Notes: generated by a model from the sequence alone, not told the origin. DNA of 64,000 nucleotides from a bacterium (GCA_021817945.1 JAKAFL010000001.1:124001-188000), one strand, 5' to 3'. Positions 21,771 to 32,989 are shown, counted from the stretch's first letter. Translations and numbers: made by a program.

Positions 21771-22474
21771 AATTTTTTCTCCCGCGCGTTGACAATAAAC
21801 TCCAGCTTGGACCTGTCCCGGACCATTTCCCCCACTGTTGCTCCTTTGAAAAACAGAGCCCCGGTTGGGCAGGATTGAATGCATTTGCCGCAACTGGTGC
21901 AGGATTCGGATTCGGACCATGAGGTATTGAGGTCGGTGATGATTTTGGATTGACCTCCACGTCCCGCCACATTCCGGGTTCCCGCCCCCTCAATATGCCA
22001 ACAAACCCGAACACAACGGGTGCAGAGAATGCAACGGTTGTGATCCATCCCAAATAGCGAATGGGTATTGTCCACATCCCATTTTGGAAAGATGTATTCA
22101 AAGCGCACATGGTCCATTCCCTGGCTAAAAGCAAGTGATTGGAGCTCACAGTGGCCGTTGGCAACACAGACGGAGCAGACATGGTTTCTCTCAGCAAACA
22201 ACAGTTCAAGAGTTATTCGGCGATACTTGACCAAACGCTCCGTGGCAGTCTGAATTTCCATGCCTTCGCTGATTGTGGTGGTGCAGGCCGGGACCAGCTT
22301 GGATGCGCCCTTTACCTCCACCAGGCACAACCTGCAGGCGCCCACGTCATACACACCCTCAAGATGACACAAGGTGGGCAACGACACGCCAGCATCCAGC
22401 GCAGCTTGCAGGATTGTGGAGCCCTCGGCGGCGCTTATTTGGCGCCCATTAATAGTCAAAGTCTTGGCAGCCAT
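21752..22474 (-). CDS. hoxU: Hydrogenase diaphorase iron-sulfur subunit HoxU
   Basis: A 240-residue protein homologous to the N-terminus of NuoG. An N-terminal [2Fe-2S] ferredoxin domain has Cys36, Cys47, Cys50 and Cys64 (DVGACRLCLVEV). A NuoG-type His/Cys cluster region (HVCSVCVANGHCELQ) follows, and then two [4Fe-4S] motifs (CILCTRCVRVC and CTSCGKCIQSCPTGAL). It relays electrons between HoxF and HoxY. Nine bases separate it from hoxF. Confidence 0.95.
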   Translation of the reverse strand: MAAKTLTINGRQISAAEGSTILQAALDAGVSLPTLCHLEGVYDVGACRLCLVEVKGASKLVPACTTTISEGMEIQTATERLVKYRRITLELLFAERNHVCSVCVANGHCELQSLAFSQGMDHVRFEYIFPKWDVDNTHSLFGMDHNRCILCTRCVRVCWHIEGAGTRNVAGRGGQSKIITDLNTSWSESESCTSCGKCIQSCPTGALFFKGATVGEMVRDRSKLEFIVNAREKKLWVYQD

Positions 22475-22483
22475 AGATTTTCC

Positions 22484-24136
22484 TCATGAAACGGCATGTT
22501 CCGCAATATTGCACCCGGCCGGATTTCTGGCAAAGGGATCCGCCTGAAGGAGGCTCTCATATTCCTTTCGAAAAAACCTCAAGGTGCTCAGGGTTGGATT
22601 CGGAGCGGTTTGTCCCAATCCACAAAGACTTGTGTTTTTAACCATTTCACACAACTCCTCCAAGCGCGCAAGATGCGCCGCAGTGGCTTGGCCACGAACA
22701 ATCCTGTCTAATAAACGATGCATTTGAACCGTGCCAGCCCGGCATGGAATGCATTTACCACAGGATTCATCCATGCAAAATTCCATGAAATATCGGGCAA
22801 TTTCCACCATGTTCGTGGCTTCATCCATTACAATCATTCCACCGGACCCCATGATGGATCCCAATTGAAACAACGAGTCGTAGTCCACGGGTGTGTCCAA
22901 ATGATCCACCGGTATGCACCCGCCTGATGGACCCCCGGTTTGAACAGCCTTGATGCGTCCCCCGTTGGGCGCGCCGCCGCCCATATCTTCCACAATGGCG
23001 CGAAGCGTCATTCCCATTGGAACCTCGATCAAACCTGTGTTTTTAATTTTTCCAGCGAGGGCAAAAACCTTTGTCCCCTTGCTTTTCAAGGTGCCGATGG
23101 ATGCGAACCAGTCCGCGCCACGTCGGCAAATTGGCACCACATTGGCAAAGGTTTCCACATTATTAATAAGGGTAGGATGACCCCAAAGACCGCTTTCCGC
23201 GGGAAAAGGAGGGCGCGGACGCGGGGTTCCACGTTTACCCTCCACAGAGGCCATCAAGGCCGTTTCCTCACCACAAACAAAAGCGCCCGCACCAATTCGA
23301 ATTTCAATATTAAAGCAAAATTGTGAATCAAAAATACCCGATCCCAGCAAACCCATTTGCTTGCTTTGTTTAATGGCAAGCTGAAGGCGTGCAATGGCCA
23401 GCGGGTATTCAGCCCGCACGTAAATGAAGCCTTGACTGGCTCCCACGGCATACGCGGCAATGGACATACCTTCCAAAACCCGGTGCGGGTCACTCTCCAA
23501 GACACTACGGTCCATAAACGCCCCTGGGTCACCTTCGTCCGCATTGCAAATGACAAACTTTATGGTGCTCGGCGACTTGGCCACGGTATCCCACTTCAAA
23601 CCTGTGGAAAATCCGGCCCCACCCCGGCCCCGCAACCCACTTCGAACCATCATCGAGACAACTTCGCCCGGGGTCATTTCATGAAGAGCTTCGTGTAATG
23701 CATAATATCCCTCCGCTGCGATGTAACTTTCAATCCGCTCCGGATCAATGATTCCACAGTTGGAAAGAACAACTGGCATCTGCATTTGGAAAAAGGGAAT
23801 GCCCGTGTCAAACCGTTTCGCAAGCGGCTTGCCACTCCTGATAAATCCAATGATCAGATTGGCGTCCTCAGGCGCAACCCGCACATGCAGACAATCCTCC
23901 ACGCCTTCCTGATCCACGGAAACCAAGGGACCCTCACAGCACAATCGCATGCATCCCACCCCACGCACCTCCACCTCCTTTTCCAACCCTGACTGGCGCA
24001 CCGCGTTTTGCAATGATTCAAAAACCCCTTTTCCGTTGGAGGAGAGGCATCCCGCAGCCAAGCAACATCGCAGCACAATCTTCTTCCTTGTTTGGATGGC
24101 CTTTTCCCAAATTTGATGCAGTTCAGAAAGAATCAT
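22484..24136 (-). CDS. hoxF: Hydrogenase diaphorase flavoprotein HoxF (NuoF-like)
   Basis: A 550-residue NAD(H)/FMN subunit. The N-terminal thioredoxin-like [2Fe-2S] domain has RCCLAAGC (residues 23-30) and [10 protein letters not shown] (61-70). The middle has NuoF motifs [31 protein letters not shown] and YVRAEYPLA. The C-terminal [4Fe-4S] site is [14 protein letters not shown] with a later Cys in [12 protein letters not shown]. It carries out NAD+ reduction for the hydrogenase. It overlaps hoxE by ATGA. Confidence 0.95.
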   Translation of the reverse strand: MILSELHQIWEKAIQTRKKIVLRCCLAAGCLSSNGKGVFESLQNAVRQSGLEKEVEVRGVGCMRLCCEGPLVSVDQEGVEDCLHVRVAPEDANLIIGFIRSGKPLAKRFDTGIPFFQMQMPVVLSNCGIIDPERIESYIAAEGYYALHEALHEMTPGEVVSMMVRSGLRGRGGAGFSTGLKWDTVAKSPSTIKFVICNADEGDPGAFMDRSVLESDPHRVLEGMSIAAYAVGASQGFIYVRAEYPLAIARLQLAIKQSKQMGLLGSGIFDSQFCFNIEIRIGAGAFVCGEETALMASVEGKRGTPRPRPPFPAESGLWGHPTLINNVETFANVVPICRRGADWFASIGTLKSKGTKVFALAGKIKNTGLIEVPMGMTLRAIVEDMGGGAPNGGRIKAVQTGGPSGGCIPVDHLDTPVDYDSLFQLGSIMGSGGMIVMDEATNMVEIARYFMEFCMDESCGKCIPCRAGTVQMHRLLDRIVRGQATAAHLARLEELCEMVKNTSLCGLGQTAPNPTLSTLRFFRKEYESLLQADPFARNPAGCNIAEHAVS

Positions 24137-24657
24137 GGTTCAAGCCATTGTTTTGTTTTTAGGAGTGCAGCCTCCGGTGTGGTTCGGGGGACAACGGAGC
24201 CATCGAAAACCACGGCTGGAGCGATGCCGCATGCGCCTATGCAACGGGCCGTAAGCAGGGAAATATTCTTGTCCGGGGTTGTTTCCCCGGCTTTGATTCC
24301 CAGGCTCGCCTCCAAGGACGACATGACCCGGTCTGCCCCCTTTACATAGCACGCGGTACCCAGACACACCACACAGGTGTGGCGACCTTGGGGTTTAAGC
24401 GTGAAAAAGTGATAAAAAGTCGCCACACCGTAAACTCGGCTTGGTGGCAGCTTTAAATGAAAGGAAATAAAAAATAGGAGATCCTCATCCAAAAAACCAA
24501 ATAGCTCCTGTGCCTTGTGAAGCATCTCAATCAAGGCGTCCTGCCGAAATTGAAATTTTTTCATGAACACCTCAAGAATTTTGAAGCGTTTGTCGCCGCT
24601 CGCGTGCTGGGCCAGGCGATTACCTTCCCGCTCTTTTGATTTGGAGACAAGTTTCAT
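24133..24657 (-). CDS. hoxE: Hydrogenase diaphorase subunit HoxE (NuoE-like)
   Basis: A 174-residue thioredoxin-like [2Fe-2S] protein. A helical N-terminal domain ([28 protein letters not shown]) precedes the cluster ligands in [12 protein letters not shown] and [12 protein letters not shown], as in NuoE. HoxE is the extra electron-transfer subunit that marks HoxEFUYH-type pentameric enzymes. It starts 15 bases after hupE. Confidence 0.94.
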   Translation of the reverse strand: MKLVSKSKEREGNRLAQHASGDKRFKILEVFMKKFQFRQDALIEMLHKAQELFGFLDEDLLFFISFHLKLPPSRVYGVATFYHFFTLKPQGRHTCVVCLGTACYVKGADRVMSSLEASLGIKAGETTPDKNISLLTARCIGACGIAPAVVFDGSVVPRTTPEAALLKTKQWLEP

Positions 24658-24672
24658 GATAATGGGGAGACT

Positions 24673-25281
24673 TCAACCCCGGACAATCATCCAAAGACCC
24701 GCCATGGCAATAATGGCACCAGTCACCCGGATGGGAATTTTCTTGTTGGCCTCTTGCATCATCTGACCTGCCAGGATTCCTGCGCCAATTATCGCGACAG
24801 TGGCCAAGACAAAACCCAGACCATAGTCCCAGCCGGCAACCGTTTCCGGCATCTCCACCCCATGGGCATAACCATGGAACAGAGCGAAAAGAGCGACCAC
24901 ACAGGACCCCGCAATTGGGGAAACCCGGACCGATCCGGCAAGCATCAACCCCAGAACCAGCACAGTAGAAGCGATCCCCTGCTCCAGCATGGGCACCTGA
25001 GTACGCCACGTCATGCCCATAATTCCACCGACAACCATTGCTGAAACAAACGCCAGCAGTAACATCCATCTGGAATTTCGTCCGCATTGCACGCTCCAAA
25101 TCCCAACAGCCAACATGGCCAGCAAGTGATCCCATCCGCTCAAGGGATGCAAAACTCCATTGATAATACCCTGCGTATGCCCAGGTGCAGAGGGATGCGC
25201 CAAAGCAGCTATCGGCGCGCATGCAATCATGATAAATACAGCGCCGAAAGCGCCGGCCCTTGATAATGGAGTGCATTTCAT
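24673..25281 (-). CDS. HupE/UreJ-family nickel (cobalt) permease
   Basis: A 202-residue membrane protein with a cleavable signal peptide (residues 1-28) and about six hydrophobic helices. The HupE signatures are HPLSGWDHLLAMLAVGIW (His/Asp metal-binding motif) and LFHGYAHGVEMP. It likely brings nickel into the cell for HoxH. As first gene of the hup-hox-hyp operon, its upstream region (25282-25440, AT-rich) should hold the operon promoter. Confidence 0.88.
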   Translation of the reverse strand: MKCTPLSRAGAFGAVFIMIACAPIAALAHPSAPGHTQGIINGVLHPLSGWDHLLAMLAVGIWSVQCGRNSRWMLLLAFVSAMVVGGIMGMTWRTQVPMLEQGIASTVLVLGLMLAGSVRVSPIAGSCVVALFALFHGYAHGVEMPETVAGWDYGLGFVLATVAIIGAGILAGQMMQEANKKIPIRVTGAIIAMAGLWMIVRG

Positions 25282-26090
25282 GGCGCCAACTTACTCTGAT
25301 CAATATTTGCCGTCCCAGCGTTCCTTGGCTTTTGCTTTTCTAATTTTGCGTTTTGGCGAATTTCGCTTTTAAAGTTTATATTGAATAATAATTTAAGTTC
25401 ATATTGTTCTTGTGGTTAAGCCCGAGGTGGAAAGGCTTTTGATAAATGCATGAAGCCACCCACGATCACGTGCTTCTGGGACTCCGATTCAAGGTGGATG
25501 ATGAATATACCGGCATGGGTGAGTAAGACTCCTGGGTTGGCTCTTCTGAATTTGTCCCCATGAGCCTCAGCAAACTGGGACGGCCTCAACCGCAATGAAA
25601 TTCCATCGCAGCGCTGTTTTGAATTGAATTCACCGGATTTCCCTGCTGGCTCACCATTTCTTTCCACACTGAAAAGCTGGCAGAATTTTTGCTTTGATAG
25701 GCTTCATGATTGCTTTACTTCCACGGACCGCCCGGACTGTCTCATTCGAGTGCACTCGTGTCCTGTTTCCGTGCTCTCATCTTCGTACAGCCCGTCTTGA
25801 TTTTCGCAGTGCCGATGGATCCAGGGGTTTTGTGTGGGTATGCCGGTCTGCCAAGGTGACTCGGCCGGATTTCCAGGTCACTGCGCGCCCTTTGAATTTC
25901 AGGGATGTGCCAGCCAGCCTTCCCGCCATCTTGGCGTAATGAAAAACGCTTTTCCTTTTCCTACCCTTGATGGCTCTGTCAGGTCATACATGGGTCTTGT
26001 TTATTGATTTTCCCGTTTCGCTGCCACCAGCAGAAACCTGCCTGAAACGATTTTTCATCCCACTTATTCAGGGAATCTGGATTTATTGGC
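25282..26090. other. 809-bp intergenic region between hupE and the RND gene
   Basis: The part next to hupE (25340-25410) is very AT-rich and is the probable promoter area of the hydrogenase operon. Two short frames (25416-25667 minus, 25694-25939 plus) show no recognisable family and no clear ribosome site, so I do not call them. A hairpin at 26015-26037 lies beyond the end of the RND operon. Confidence 0.4.
26015..26037. terminator. Hairpin downstream of the RND operon
   Basis: GTTTC-GCTG / CAGC-(A)-GAAAC forms a nine-pair stem with one bulge and a four-base loop, about 55 bases beyond the stop of the RND pump gene. No T tract follows on the minus strand, so an intrinsic terminator is only tentative. 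Confidence 0.3.
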
Positions 26091-29000
26091 TCAATGCTTG
26101 ATCTCGCTTTTTCGCAGTCTGGAATGAGCCATGTGGTATAGAAGGGGTATTAGGATGGGCGCTGTCACCATGGATACAAGGCTCCCAGCCATCAAGGCAA
26201 TGGCAAGGCCTTGGAAAATGGGATCGGACAGGACGATTAACCCTCCGGCTACCACCGCCAGCGCGGTAAGCATGATCGGTCTAAAGCGCACCCGACCCGC
26301 TTCAATCACCGCTTCGGCCAGGGGATGACCCTCGGCTAACCGCATTTCGATAAAATCCACGAGAATAATGGAATTTCTCACAACGATTCCGGCGCCAGCC
26401 ATGAAGCCAATCATGGAAGTAGCCGTGAAAAAGGCATGGAACATGGCATGAGCCGGAAGCACCCCGATCAGGGAAAATGGAATCACCATCATTACGATCA
26501 CCGGGCTGAGGAAGGAACGAAACCACCCGACCATAAGAATGTAAATCAGGACCAAGACAACCGCAAAGGCCAGCCCAAGGTCCCTGAAAACCTCCAGGGT
26601 GATCTGCCATTCTCCATCCCATTTCAAGGCAGGCTGTCTTTCGGTGAATGGCTGGCGGGCATTGTATATTTTTAAAAGGGAACTGGATCCCCCAAATTGG
26701 CGGGCGTCGAGACCGGCCAGTGCGTGGTTCATTTTGAAAATCGCATAAGCCGGGCTCTCCACCACACCTGCCACGTCGCCAATCACATAAATCACGGGCA
26801 TCAGGTTTTTATGGTAAATGCTTTTATCATTGGTGGAACAGACAGTGCTGACCAATTCACGCAAGGGCACAAGTGGGGCTGAGGAAACTCCCCCCCGGGC
26901 CCCACGCACCCGCAATGCCAGCAAGGAATCCGTGCTGAACCGGTCCGCCAAGGGCAATTGCACCTCAATCGGAACACTTTCCAGTTCATTGGGGGCATGG
27001 AGTAAATCCACCGCCTCTCCATGATTGGCCATGCGCAGCGTTTCTGAGATGTCCGAGGCGCTGATTCCGTTCAAAGCTGCTTTTTCCTTGTCCATCACAT
27101 AATCCACACGAGGCTGATCCGCCTCCACGTACCAATCCGCATCCACCACACCCGGGGTATGCTGGAACAGGTCCAACACCTGCCGCGCCAGGGCAAGACG
27201 ATTCGACTGCGTCGGCCCGTAAATCTCGGCCACGAGTGTCTGCAAAACCGGCGGACCCGGCGGAACTTCCGCCACTGCCACATGGGCGCCAAACGATTGA
27301 CCAATGGCCGCCAACTCGGGCCGTACGCGCTTGGCAATTTCATGACTCTGAGCCTTGCGCATTTCCTTGGGCAGCAGATTGACCTGGATATCCGCAACAT
27401 CCGCCCCCGATCTCATGAAATAATGCCGCACCAGACCATTGAAATTAAATGGGGATGCGATGCCCACATAGACCTCCTCATTGTCCACTTCGGGTTCTTC
27501 TCGAATGACACCAGCCATCGCGCGCGCACATTGCGCGGTTTTTTCCAGCGAGGACCCCGCCGGCATGTTAAGAATGACTTGAAACTCACTCTTGTTGTCA
27601 AATGGAAGCATTTTAACCTTCACCCAACCCAGATACACCATGGCCATTGAACCGAGCAACAACAAGACAACCGTTCCGAGCAAAGCAATGCGGAATGTGT
27701 CGTGTTTAAGCAGGAAACGCATGAAAGCCTCATAAAATCTTCCTGGCATGCTGACTTCGGATTCCTGCTGGGCGCCGGAGGTGTGAGACTGCGCAGACTG
27801 CCCTGGCTTGGATCTCCATTCCAAAATGCGAATGGCCGCCCATGGGGTGACAATGAATGAAATTGCCAGGGAAAAAAACATGGCCGCACTTGATCCAATG
27901 GGTATGGGTCGCATGTAAGGCCCCATCAACCCACCCACCCAAGCCATGGGCAACACTGCAGCCATGACCGCGAGTGTGGCCAAAATGGTTGGATTCCCCA
28001 CTTCAGCAACCGCTTCGACCGCAATTCTTGCGCGATCCCGCCCCGCATTTTCGGGCTTGTGAAAATGACGTACAATATTTTCCACCACCACGATGGCATC
28101 ATCCACCAGGATGCCGATGGAGAAAATCAGCGCGAACAAGGTGATTCGGTTCAACGTGTATCCATGCAGGTAAAACACCAGCAACGTCAATGAAAGTGTG
28201 GCCGGGATGGCCAAAGCCACAATCAGGGATTCCCTCCAGCCTAGGGCAAAGCCAATGAGCGCGGAAACACTGACCACCGCAATCAGCATGTGCCACAGCA
28301 ATTCGTTGGATTTTTCCTGGGCGGTCAGCCCGTAATTGCGGGTGACCGTCACTTGCACGTCGCCGGGAATCATCCACCCCTTCAAAGCATCCACCTTTTT
28401 GAGCACCTGTCCTGCCACATAAATGGCATTGGCGCCGGGTCTTTTGGCGACCGTCAGGGTGACAGCAGGCTCGGAAGCGCCGATACCCCGCGTTGCCCCG
28501 GTTTCAAAAAAGACATACTGGTCTGGTTCACCAGATCCATCCACAACTTTTGCCACATCCCGCACATAGACAGGCTTGCCCTGATAAACGCCCACCACGA
28601 CGTTTTCCACATCGCTGGCTGATTCGAGAAATCCGCCAGTGTCCAAAACCAGGTCCTGGTTGTTCATTGTCAGGTTCCCCGCTGAGTATTGCCTGTCTGC
28701 CTGCTGTAAGGCAGGCGCCAAGTCCTCCAAGGCAAGGTTGTGGGCGGCCAGCCGCACCGGATCCGGCAGCACGCGAATCTTCCTGCTCTCTCCTCCGATG
28801 AGGGTGGTTTCCGCCACCAACGGAACCTGTTTCACGGCATCATTCACCTGGGCGGCCAATCGCCTGAGGGTCAAATGATCGTAATGGGAACTGTGAAAAG
28901 TAAGACAGAGAATGGGAACATCATCAATGGACCGGGACTTGACCAATGGGTCCGTGGCTCCCGGGGGAATGGCACCGCGATTTTCTCCCAGTTTCTGATT

Positions 29001-29369
29001 CAACAGCACCAGACAGCGGTCGGCATCCTCGCCCACCTTGAAGCGAACAATGATTAGTGATCGGCCTTCGCTGGAGGTGGAATACACATATTCGACTCCA
29101 GGAATTTCCCAAAGCAGCTTTTCCAGAGGCCGGGTGATCCGGTCCTCCACCTCTCCAGCCCGTGCCCCAGGCATCAACACCTCCACATCCATCATGGGCA
29201 CCTTGATCTGGGGTTCCTCCTCCCGCGGCAGCATGAGGACAGCCATAAGCCCAAGCAGAAATGAAGCCGCCAAAACAAGCAGGGTCAGCTTGGAATGAAT
29301 AAACAACTGCGCCACGCGGCCGGCCACGCCAAGACCGGTCAAAGGCGGAGGATTGGCATCGCGATTCAC
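26091..29369 (-). CDS. RND-family efflux pump permease (sulfur/efflux locus)
   Basis: A 1092-residue inner-membrane RND transporter with the usual twelve-helix, two-porter-loop plan. TM1 is near residue 30 ([19 protein letters not shown]). A large periplasmic loop contains [22 protein letters not shown]4 carries the proton-relay Asp-Asp pair in [20 protein letters not shown]. The second half repeats the plan ([21 protein letters not shown]). It uses the proton gradient to export a substrate through the neighbouring adaptor and TolC-like channel. Last gene of a long operon starting at the ECF sigma gene; ATGA overlap with the adaptor. Substrate unknown; the gene context suggests thiol or metalloid stress. 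Confidence 0.9.
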   Translation of the reverse strand: MNRDANPPPLTGLGVAGRVAQLFIHSKLTLLVLAASFLLGLMAVLMLPREEEPQIKVPMMDVEVLMPGARAGEVEDRITRPLEKLLWEIPGVEYVYSTSSEGRSLIIVRFKVGEDADRCLVLLNQKLGENRGAIPPGATDPLVKSRSIDDVPILCLTFHSSHYDHLTLRRLAAQVNDAVKQVPLVAETTLIGGESRKIRVLPDPVRLAAHNLALEDLAPALQQADRQYSAGNLTMNNQDLVLDTGGFLESASDVENVVVGVYQGKPVYVRDVAKVVDGSGEPDQYVFFETGATRGIGASEPAVTLTVAKRPGANAIYVAGQVLKKVDALKGWMIPGDVQVTVTRNYGLTAQEKSNELLWHMLIAVVSVSALIGFALGWRESLIVALAIPATLSLTLLVFYLHGYTLNRITLFALIFSIGILVDDAIVVVENIVRHFHKPENAGRDRARIAVEAVAEVGNPTILATLAVMAAVLPMAWVGGLMGPYMRPIPIGSSAAMFFSLAISFIVTPWAAIRILEWRSKPGQSAQSHTSGAQQESEVSMPGRFYEAFMRFLLKHDTFRIALLGTVVLLLLGSMAMVYLGWVKVKMLPFDNKSEFQVILNMPAGSSLEKTAQCARAMAGVIREEPEVDNEEVYVGIASPFNFNGLVRHYFMRSGADVADIQVNLLPKEMRKAQSHEIAKRVRPELAAIGQSFGAHVAVAEVPPGPPVLQTLVAEIYGPTQSNRLALARQVLDLFQHTPGVVDADWYVEADQPRVDYVMDKEKAALNGISASDISETLRMANHGEAVDLLHAPNELESVPIEVQLPLADRFSTDSLLALRVRGARGGVSSAPLVPLRELVSTVCSTNDKSIYHKNLMPVIYVIGDVAGVVESPAYAIFKMNHALAGLDARQFGGSSSLLKIYNARQPFTERQPALKWDGEWQITLEVFRDLGLAFAVVLVLIYILMVGWFRSFLSPVIVMMVIPFSLIGVLPAHAMFHAFFTATSMIGFMAGAGIVVRNSIILVDFIEMRLAEGHPLAEAVIEAGRVRFRPIMLTALAVVAGGLIVLSDPIFQGLAIALMAGSLVSMVTAPILIPLLYHMAHSRLRKSEIKH

Positions 29370-30409
29370 GGCTGGATCATTAAAGGTTGCCCATCTTCAA
29401 GCGAACCCGCACCCAAGGTCACGATGGTTTCGCCCGCGTTCAAGCCGGAGAGAACCTGCACTAGTCCGTGCCGAACCGGCCCGGCTTTGACCAGCCTCAG
29501 GACGGCCCGGCTGTTTTCCACCACGAACATCATCTCCATCTGTCCGCGCTCAACCAGGGCGCTCTCAGGGGCGAACAGTCCCTGAATCTTCCCTAGGGGG
29601 ATGGAGACCCGCGCAAACTGGCCGGATCGGATTCCCTTGACGGGGGTGAAATCAAGCTTGATCAGAAATGTCCGCGTGGAAGCGTCTGCTGCAGGCGATA
29701 TTTCGGCCACAGCAGCCGGAATATCGTTGGTGACAGATGGAATCGACGCTGACAATTCATCGCCAATTGCAATATTACCGATGAGGGACTCCGGCACATC
29801 CGCCTCCAAACGCAGGTTATTAAGACTTTCCATTTGCAACAACGGCTTTCCAGGTAGTGCCAAATCTCCCACATCCGCCAACTTGCGGGTTATGACACCA
29901 TCAAATGGCGCCAAGACCCGGCAATAGCCCAACATTACCTGCGATTCCGCCAAGGACGCCTGTGCCATTTCATACCGCGCCTTTGCAGCATCATAATCAG
30001 CCCGGGTTGCCGCCTCCTGGGTATAAAGACCTGAAATCCTTTTCCAATCCTGCCGAGCTTGCTCAAACCCCGCCCGTGATTGATCCAAACGGGATTGAAT
30101 CTCCTTTGAATCAAGCATGGCCAGGCATTCGCCATTGGTGACGGTTTGTCCGGTGGCGACATTCATTTGCAAAACGAACCCGGGAATCTTGGACTCCAAG
30201 GTGGCGCTTGAACGGGGCCGGACTGCGGCCATGACATCTTCGGTGGCAGTCAGGGTTTGCAACAGCATCCTCTGCACACGGACTGAAGCAGGAGACATGT
30301 CCGGCCCATTCCCTGAAGCCTGCGCCTGTGGACGCCTACAACCGCAAAACAAGGCAGCAGCCAAAAGGCAGGCAATGGCGAAACCGCAAAATTTAAAATA
30401 ATGTCTCAT
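29366..30409 (-). CDS. RND efflux periplasmic adaptor (MFP) subunit
   Basis: A 347-residue HlyD/AcrA-type adaptor. The N-terminal hydrophobic segment ends [13 protein letters not shown], suggesting a lipoprotein with an imperfect lipobox. A barrel-sandwich ([22 protein letters not shown]), an alpha-hairpin coiled coil (residues about 110-160) and [20 protein letters not shown] follow. It links the RND pump to the outer-membrane channel. It lies between the OMF gene (one-base gap) and the pump (ATGA overlap). Confidence 0.9.
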   Translation of the reverse strand: MRHYFKFCGFAIACLLAAALFCGCRRPQAQASGNGPDMSPASVRVQRMLLQTLTATEDVMAAVRPRSSATLESKIPGFVLQMNVATGQTVTNGECLAMLDSKEIQSRLDQSRAGFEQARQDWKRISGLYTQEAATRADYDAAKARYEMAQASLAESQVMLGYCRVLAPFDGVITRKLADVGDLALPGKPLLQMESLNNLRLEADVPESLIGNIAIGDELSASIPSVTNDIPAAVAEISPAADASTRTFLIKLDFTPVKGIRSGQFARVSIPLGKIQGLFAPESALVERGQMEMMFVVENSRAVLRLVKAGPVRHGLVQVLSGLNAGETIVTLGAGSLEDGQPLMIQP

Positions 30410-30410
30410 G

Positions 30411-31736
30411 TCATGGGGTTGTATCAGGTGTATCCAGTTGGGGCAAAGCCAGGGCCTTGCGCAGGGCCGCCACCGCCACCCGATGATCGGCCCGGGCCTC
30501 GTCCCGCCTCATCCGCGCATTCATCAGTGCCGTTTCAGCGTCTATCAATTGGGAGGGAATGGCCGCGCCTTGATCAAAGCGATTGCGCATGAGCCGCACG
30601 CTCTCCACCGCCTGATCTACGGCTTTGTCCGCCACTGCCTGCCGCCCGATGGCATCCTGCAGATTCAAACGGGCCTCCTCCAATTCCAAATCCAAGGCCA
30701 GATGTAATTTACGTTTTGACTCGCGAATGGACTCCAGGCTGGCCTGGGCCTCCCGGGTTTTGGCGCGATTGGCAAATCCATCCCAAAGATCCCATTTAAG
30801 CATCACGCCAGCCGTGTAGCTGTTCCCATTGCCGCCTGAAATCCAGCCGTAATCATGTTCAAGGCTGCCAAAAGCATCCACCTGCGGCAGGTAGCCGCCT
30901 TCCGCTTGGCGGACTCCCGCTGCCGCGGCAGTCTCGCGCTCTTCATTCGCCCGTAACTCAGGCCGCATTTGAAAATCGCCGTTATCAGGAATGGAAGCAT
31001 CCGGAACCGAATCATCAATCGTTATTTCCTCGTTTTCCAAGCCAAGCAGATTCTGAAATGCCAGAATGCTTATTGAAATCGCATTGGACGCCTGCAATTC
31101 GTCCTCCTGCGCTTGCGCAAGGCGGACTTCCAGGTCCAGCACATCGGACCGAAGCAATGAGCCGCCCTGCATTCGTTTACGGGCGATGCCAAGATCCTCC
31201 TGAAGACCCTCCTCAGCCTCACGCGCTGCCCCCGTAAAAAGCCGGGTTTTTACAACCTCCTCATAGGCGCGAACCACTTCAAACGCAATTTCGTTTTTCA
31301 CCGCCGCCAGGTCCTGCCTCTGCGCCCTGGATCCGGCTTGGGCTTGGTCCCGTCCAGCCTCAAGTTTGCCTCCCGCATACAATGGCACCGTAACAACGCC
31401 CCCGACGTTTAAGTCATCTTCCTGGGGCAATCCATTAAAATTGGGCGGAGACCCGTAATTGTATGCGCGCTGGTCCAAAATACTTCCAAAAGCCAGCATG
31501 GGATTATCTGTCCGGGTGTAGCTGGATTGAAATTGCAAGTGCGGCCAGAATGCGGAATCCGCCTGTTCCAAACCCGCGCGGGCCATAGCCAGCCGTTGTT
31601 CGGCCATGCGCGTGTCAGGATTATGGGTGGACGCATAGGCCAAGGCCTTTTGCAATGTCCAAACCTGTGAATCTTCCGCTGCCGCAGCCGTAAACCCCAG
31701 CCCCACAAGCACCACCAGAGCCAATTTCAGGAGCAT
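30411..31736 (-). CDS. TolC-family outer-membrane efflux channel
   Basis: A 441-residue outer-membrane factor. A signal peptide (LKLALVVLVGLGFTAAAA) is followed by two internally similar OEP repeats rich in Ala/Gln/Glu coiled coil. ALAYASTHNPDTRMAEQRLA marks the start of repeat 1 and EARLNLQDAIGRQAVADKAV lies in repeat 2. It forms the trimeric exit duct of the tripartite pump. The start overlaps the DUF2892 gene by ten bases, so it belongs to the sigma-factor operon. Confidence 0.9.
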   Translation of the reverse strand: MLLKLALVVLVGLGFTAAAAEDSQVWTLQKALAYASTHNPDTRMAEQRLAMARAGLEQADSAFWPHLQFQSSYTRTDNPMLAFGSILDQRAYNYGSPPNFNGLPQEDDLNVGGVVTVPLYAGGKLEAGRDQAQAGSRAQRQDLAAVKNEIAFEVVRAYEEVVKTRLFTGAAREAEEGLQEDLGIARKRMQGGSLLRSDVLDLEVRLAQAQEDELQASNAISISILAFQNLLGLENEEITIDDSVPDASIPDNGDFQMRPELRANEERETAAAAGVRQAEGGYLPQVDAFGSLEHDYGWISGGNGNSYTAGVMLKWDLWDGFANRAKTREAQASLESIRESKRKLHLALDLELEEARLNLQDAIGRQAVADKAVDQAVESVRLMRNRFDQGAAIPSQLIDAETALMNARMRRDEARADHRVAVAALRKALALPQLDTPDTTP

Positions 31737-31951
31737 TGGCTTTTGCCCTCCTTTTTCTGGCAGCAGCCTCCCACACCCATTTTAACCAGGAGCAATTCCA
31801 GCGGGCAAAACCTCGTGAGGGAGGATTGAAGGAGATTGAACCCCACAAAAGCAGCAAGCCACAGCCAGTTGGAATTGACAAAATGTGCCAACCCCAGGCT
31901 TGCCAGCACAACCGCGCCGGCAAATCCACGCACGATGAGTTCTACTTTCAT
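31727..31951 (-). CDS. DUF2892 (YgaP-like) small membrane protein with Cys-rich tail
   Basis: A 74-residue protein with two hydrophobic segments (VRGFAGAVVLASLGLAHFV and LWLAAFVGFNLLQSSL) as in the transmembrane part of E. coli YgaP, which in that protein is fused to a rhodanese. The C-terminus is unusual: FCPLE, then GGCCQKKEGKSQC, giving four cysteines that could bind sulfane sulfur or metal. ATG 31951 is chosen to match the family length, although the frame is open further upstream (ATG 31993). The separate rhodanese gene four genes upstream would complete a split YgaP-like unit. Confidence 0.75.
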   Translation of the reverse strand: MKVELIVRGFAGAVVLASLGLAHFVNSNWLWLAAFVGFNLLQSSLTRFCPLELLLVKMGVGGCCQKKEGKSQCS

Positions 31952-32150
31952 AATTTTAATTTTTAAAAGTTCAACAACCGGGTCCAATTTCATCACGCGC
32001 CAACCCGGTTTTCTTTCACATATACTTTCCCACAGACCAAGGCTGGAAACCCGTAATGACAACGCTTCCAGGGTTCCACACATGTGATGAAAACAAATCC
32101 AAATTGGCGCCATGCCCTGCTTCCATACCGAGTCGCCAGACGCATATTGG

Positions 32151-32963
32151 TTACAAATGATTTGACGGGCACCTGCCGTTGACGAGGGCAAATAAATTCC
32201 AACCGATCACGGCAATGCCCAGGCAAAGCACAATAGAGGCAAAGCCGCGTCGCAAAAGGAAAACGGAACACCGTGCAGCCAGCCAGACGCCAAACAGCAT
32301 CCCAACCATGGCAAAAAGTAGAAAGGCACAAAGGACAGGTGCGTTCCAATTCATATCGCGGAACTGGCCAAGCAAGCCTCCAAAGGCGTTGAACGTAATG
32401 ATGGCCAGGGACGTGCCTGCGGCGGTTCGCAATTCCAAACCGGCGAACCAGACCAACGCGGGCATAATGATAAATTCGCCTCCGACTCCCAGAAAACCGG
32501 TCAAAACGCCTATGCCAAACCCGGCCAGGATACATTTCAAACAACCCCCCGCCAGGCTGCATCCTTTGGAACCATTTATTGGGTGGGTGGCACGCATAAT
32601 CCTTAAGCCTGCCACCATCATGAGCGCGCCAAAAACCAGAAGTAAAATCCGGTCGGGCACCGCGTGGGTGAATGTTCCTCCCAGCCATGCTCCGCATAAT
32701 CCGCTTGCCGAAAATATGACCGCCGCCTTGAAATCAAAAAAACCCCTCCGCATGTTCAAATACCAACCCAGTCCTGAAGTGCCGCCCACCACCAGCAAAG
32801 ATGCTCCCACAGCCTGATGCGCCGGCATGCCCGCAACGCCCACCAGCACAGGGAGAGTGATAATGGATCCGCCACTTCCGAACATGCCCAGGGAAACCCC
32901 CACGGCAAACAACAATGTTAATGAGATGATAAAATGCGGCATGGACATAAAATCAAATTGCAA
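32151..32963 (-). CDS. TauE/SafE (TSUP) family sulfite/organosulfur exporter
   Basis: A 270-residue polytopic membrane protein with the two TSUP repeats: GVSLGMFGSGGSIITLPVL near the N-terminus and GVLTGFLGVGGEFIIMPAL in the second half. A cytoplasmic loop between them contains a cysteine cluster (CSLAGGCLKC). The family moves sulfite, thiosulfate or sulfonates, and related proteins accompany rhodanese and persulfide-dioxygenase genes. Position between the methyltransferase and DUF2892 genes supports a sulfur-handling role; the actual substrate is unknown. Confidence 0.87.
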   Translation of the reverse strand: MQFDFMSMPHFIISLTLLFAVGVSLGMFGSGGSIITLPVLVGVAGMPAHQAVGASLLVVGGTSGLGWYLNMRRGFFDFKAAVIFSASGLCGAWLGGTFTHAVPDRILLLVFGALMMVAGLRIMRATHPINGSKGCSLAGGCLKCILAGFGIGVLTGFLGVGGEFIIMPALVWFAGLELRTAAGTSLAIITFNAFGGLLGQFRDMNWNAPVLCAFLLFAMVGMLFGVWLAARCSVFLLRRGFASIVLCLGIAVIGWNLFALVNGRCPSNHL

Positions 32964-32989
32964 AAATCCAGGTCAGGCGGCTCTGCGCT

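Noticed and set aside
25416-25939. Two short frames (83 codons minus, 81 codons plus) in the hupE-RND gap
   Set aside because: No ribosome site, no known family and mixed composition; chance ORFs are more likely.
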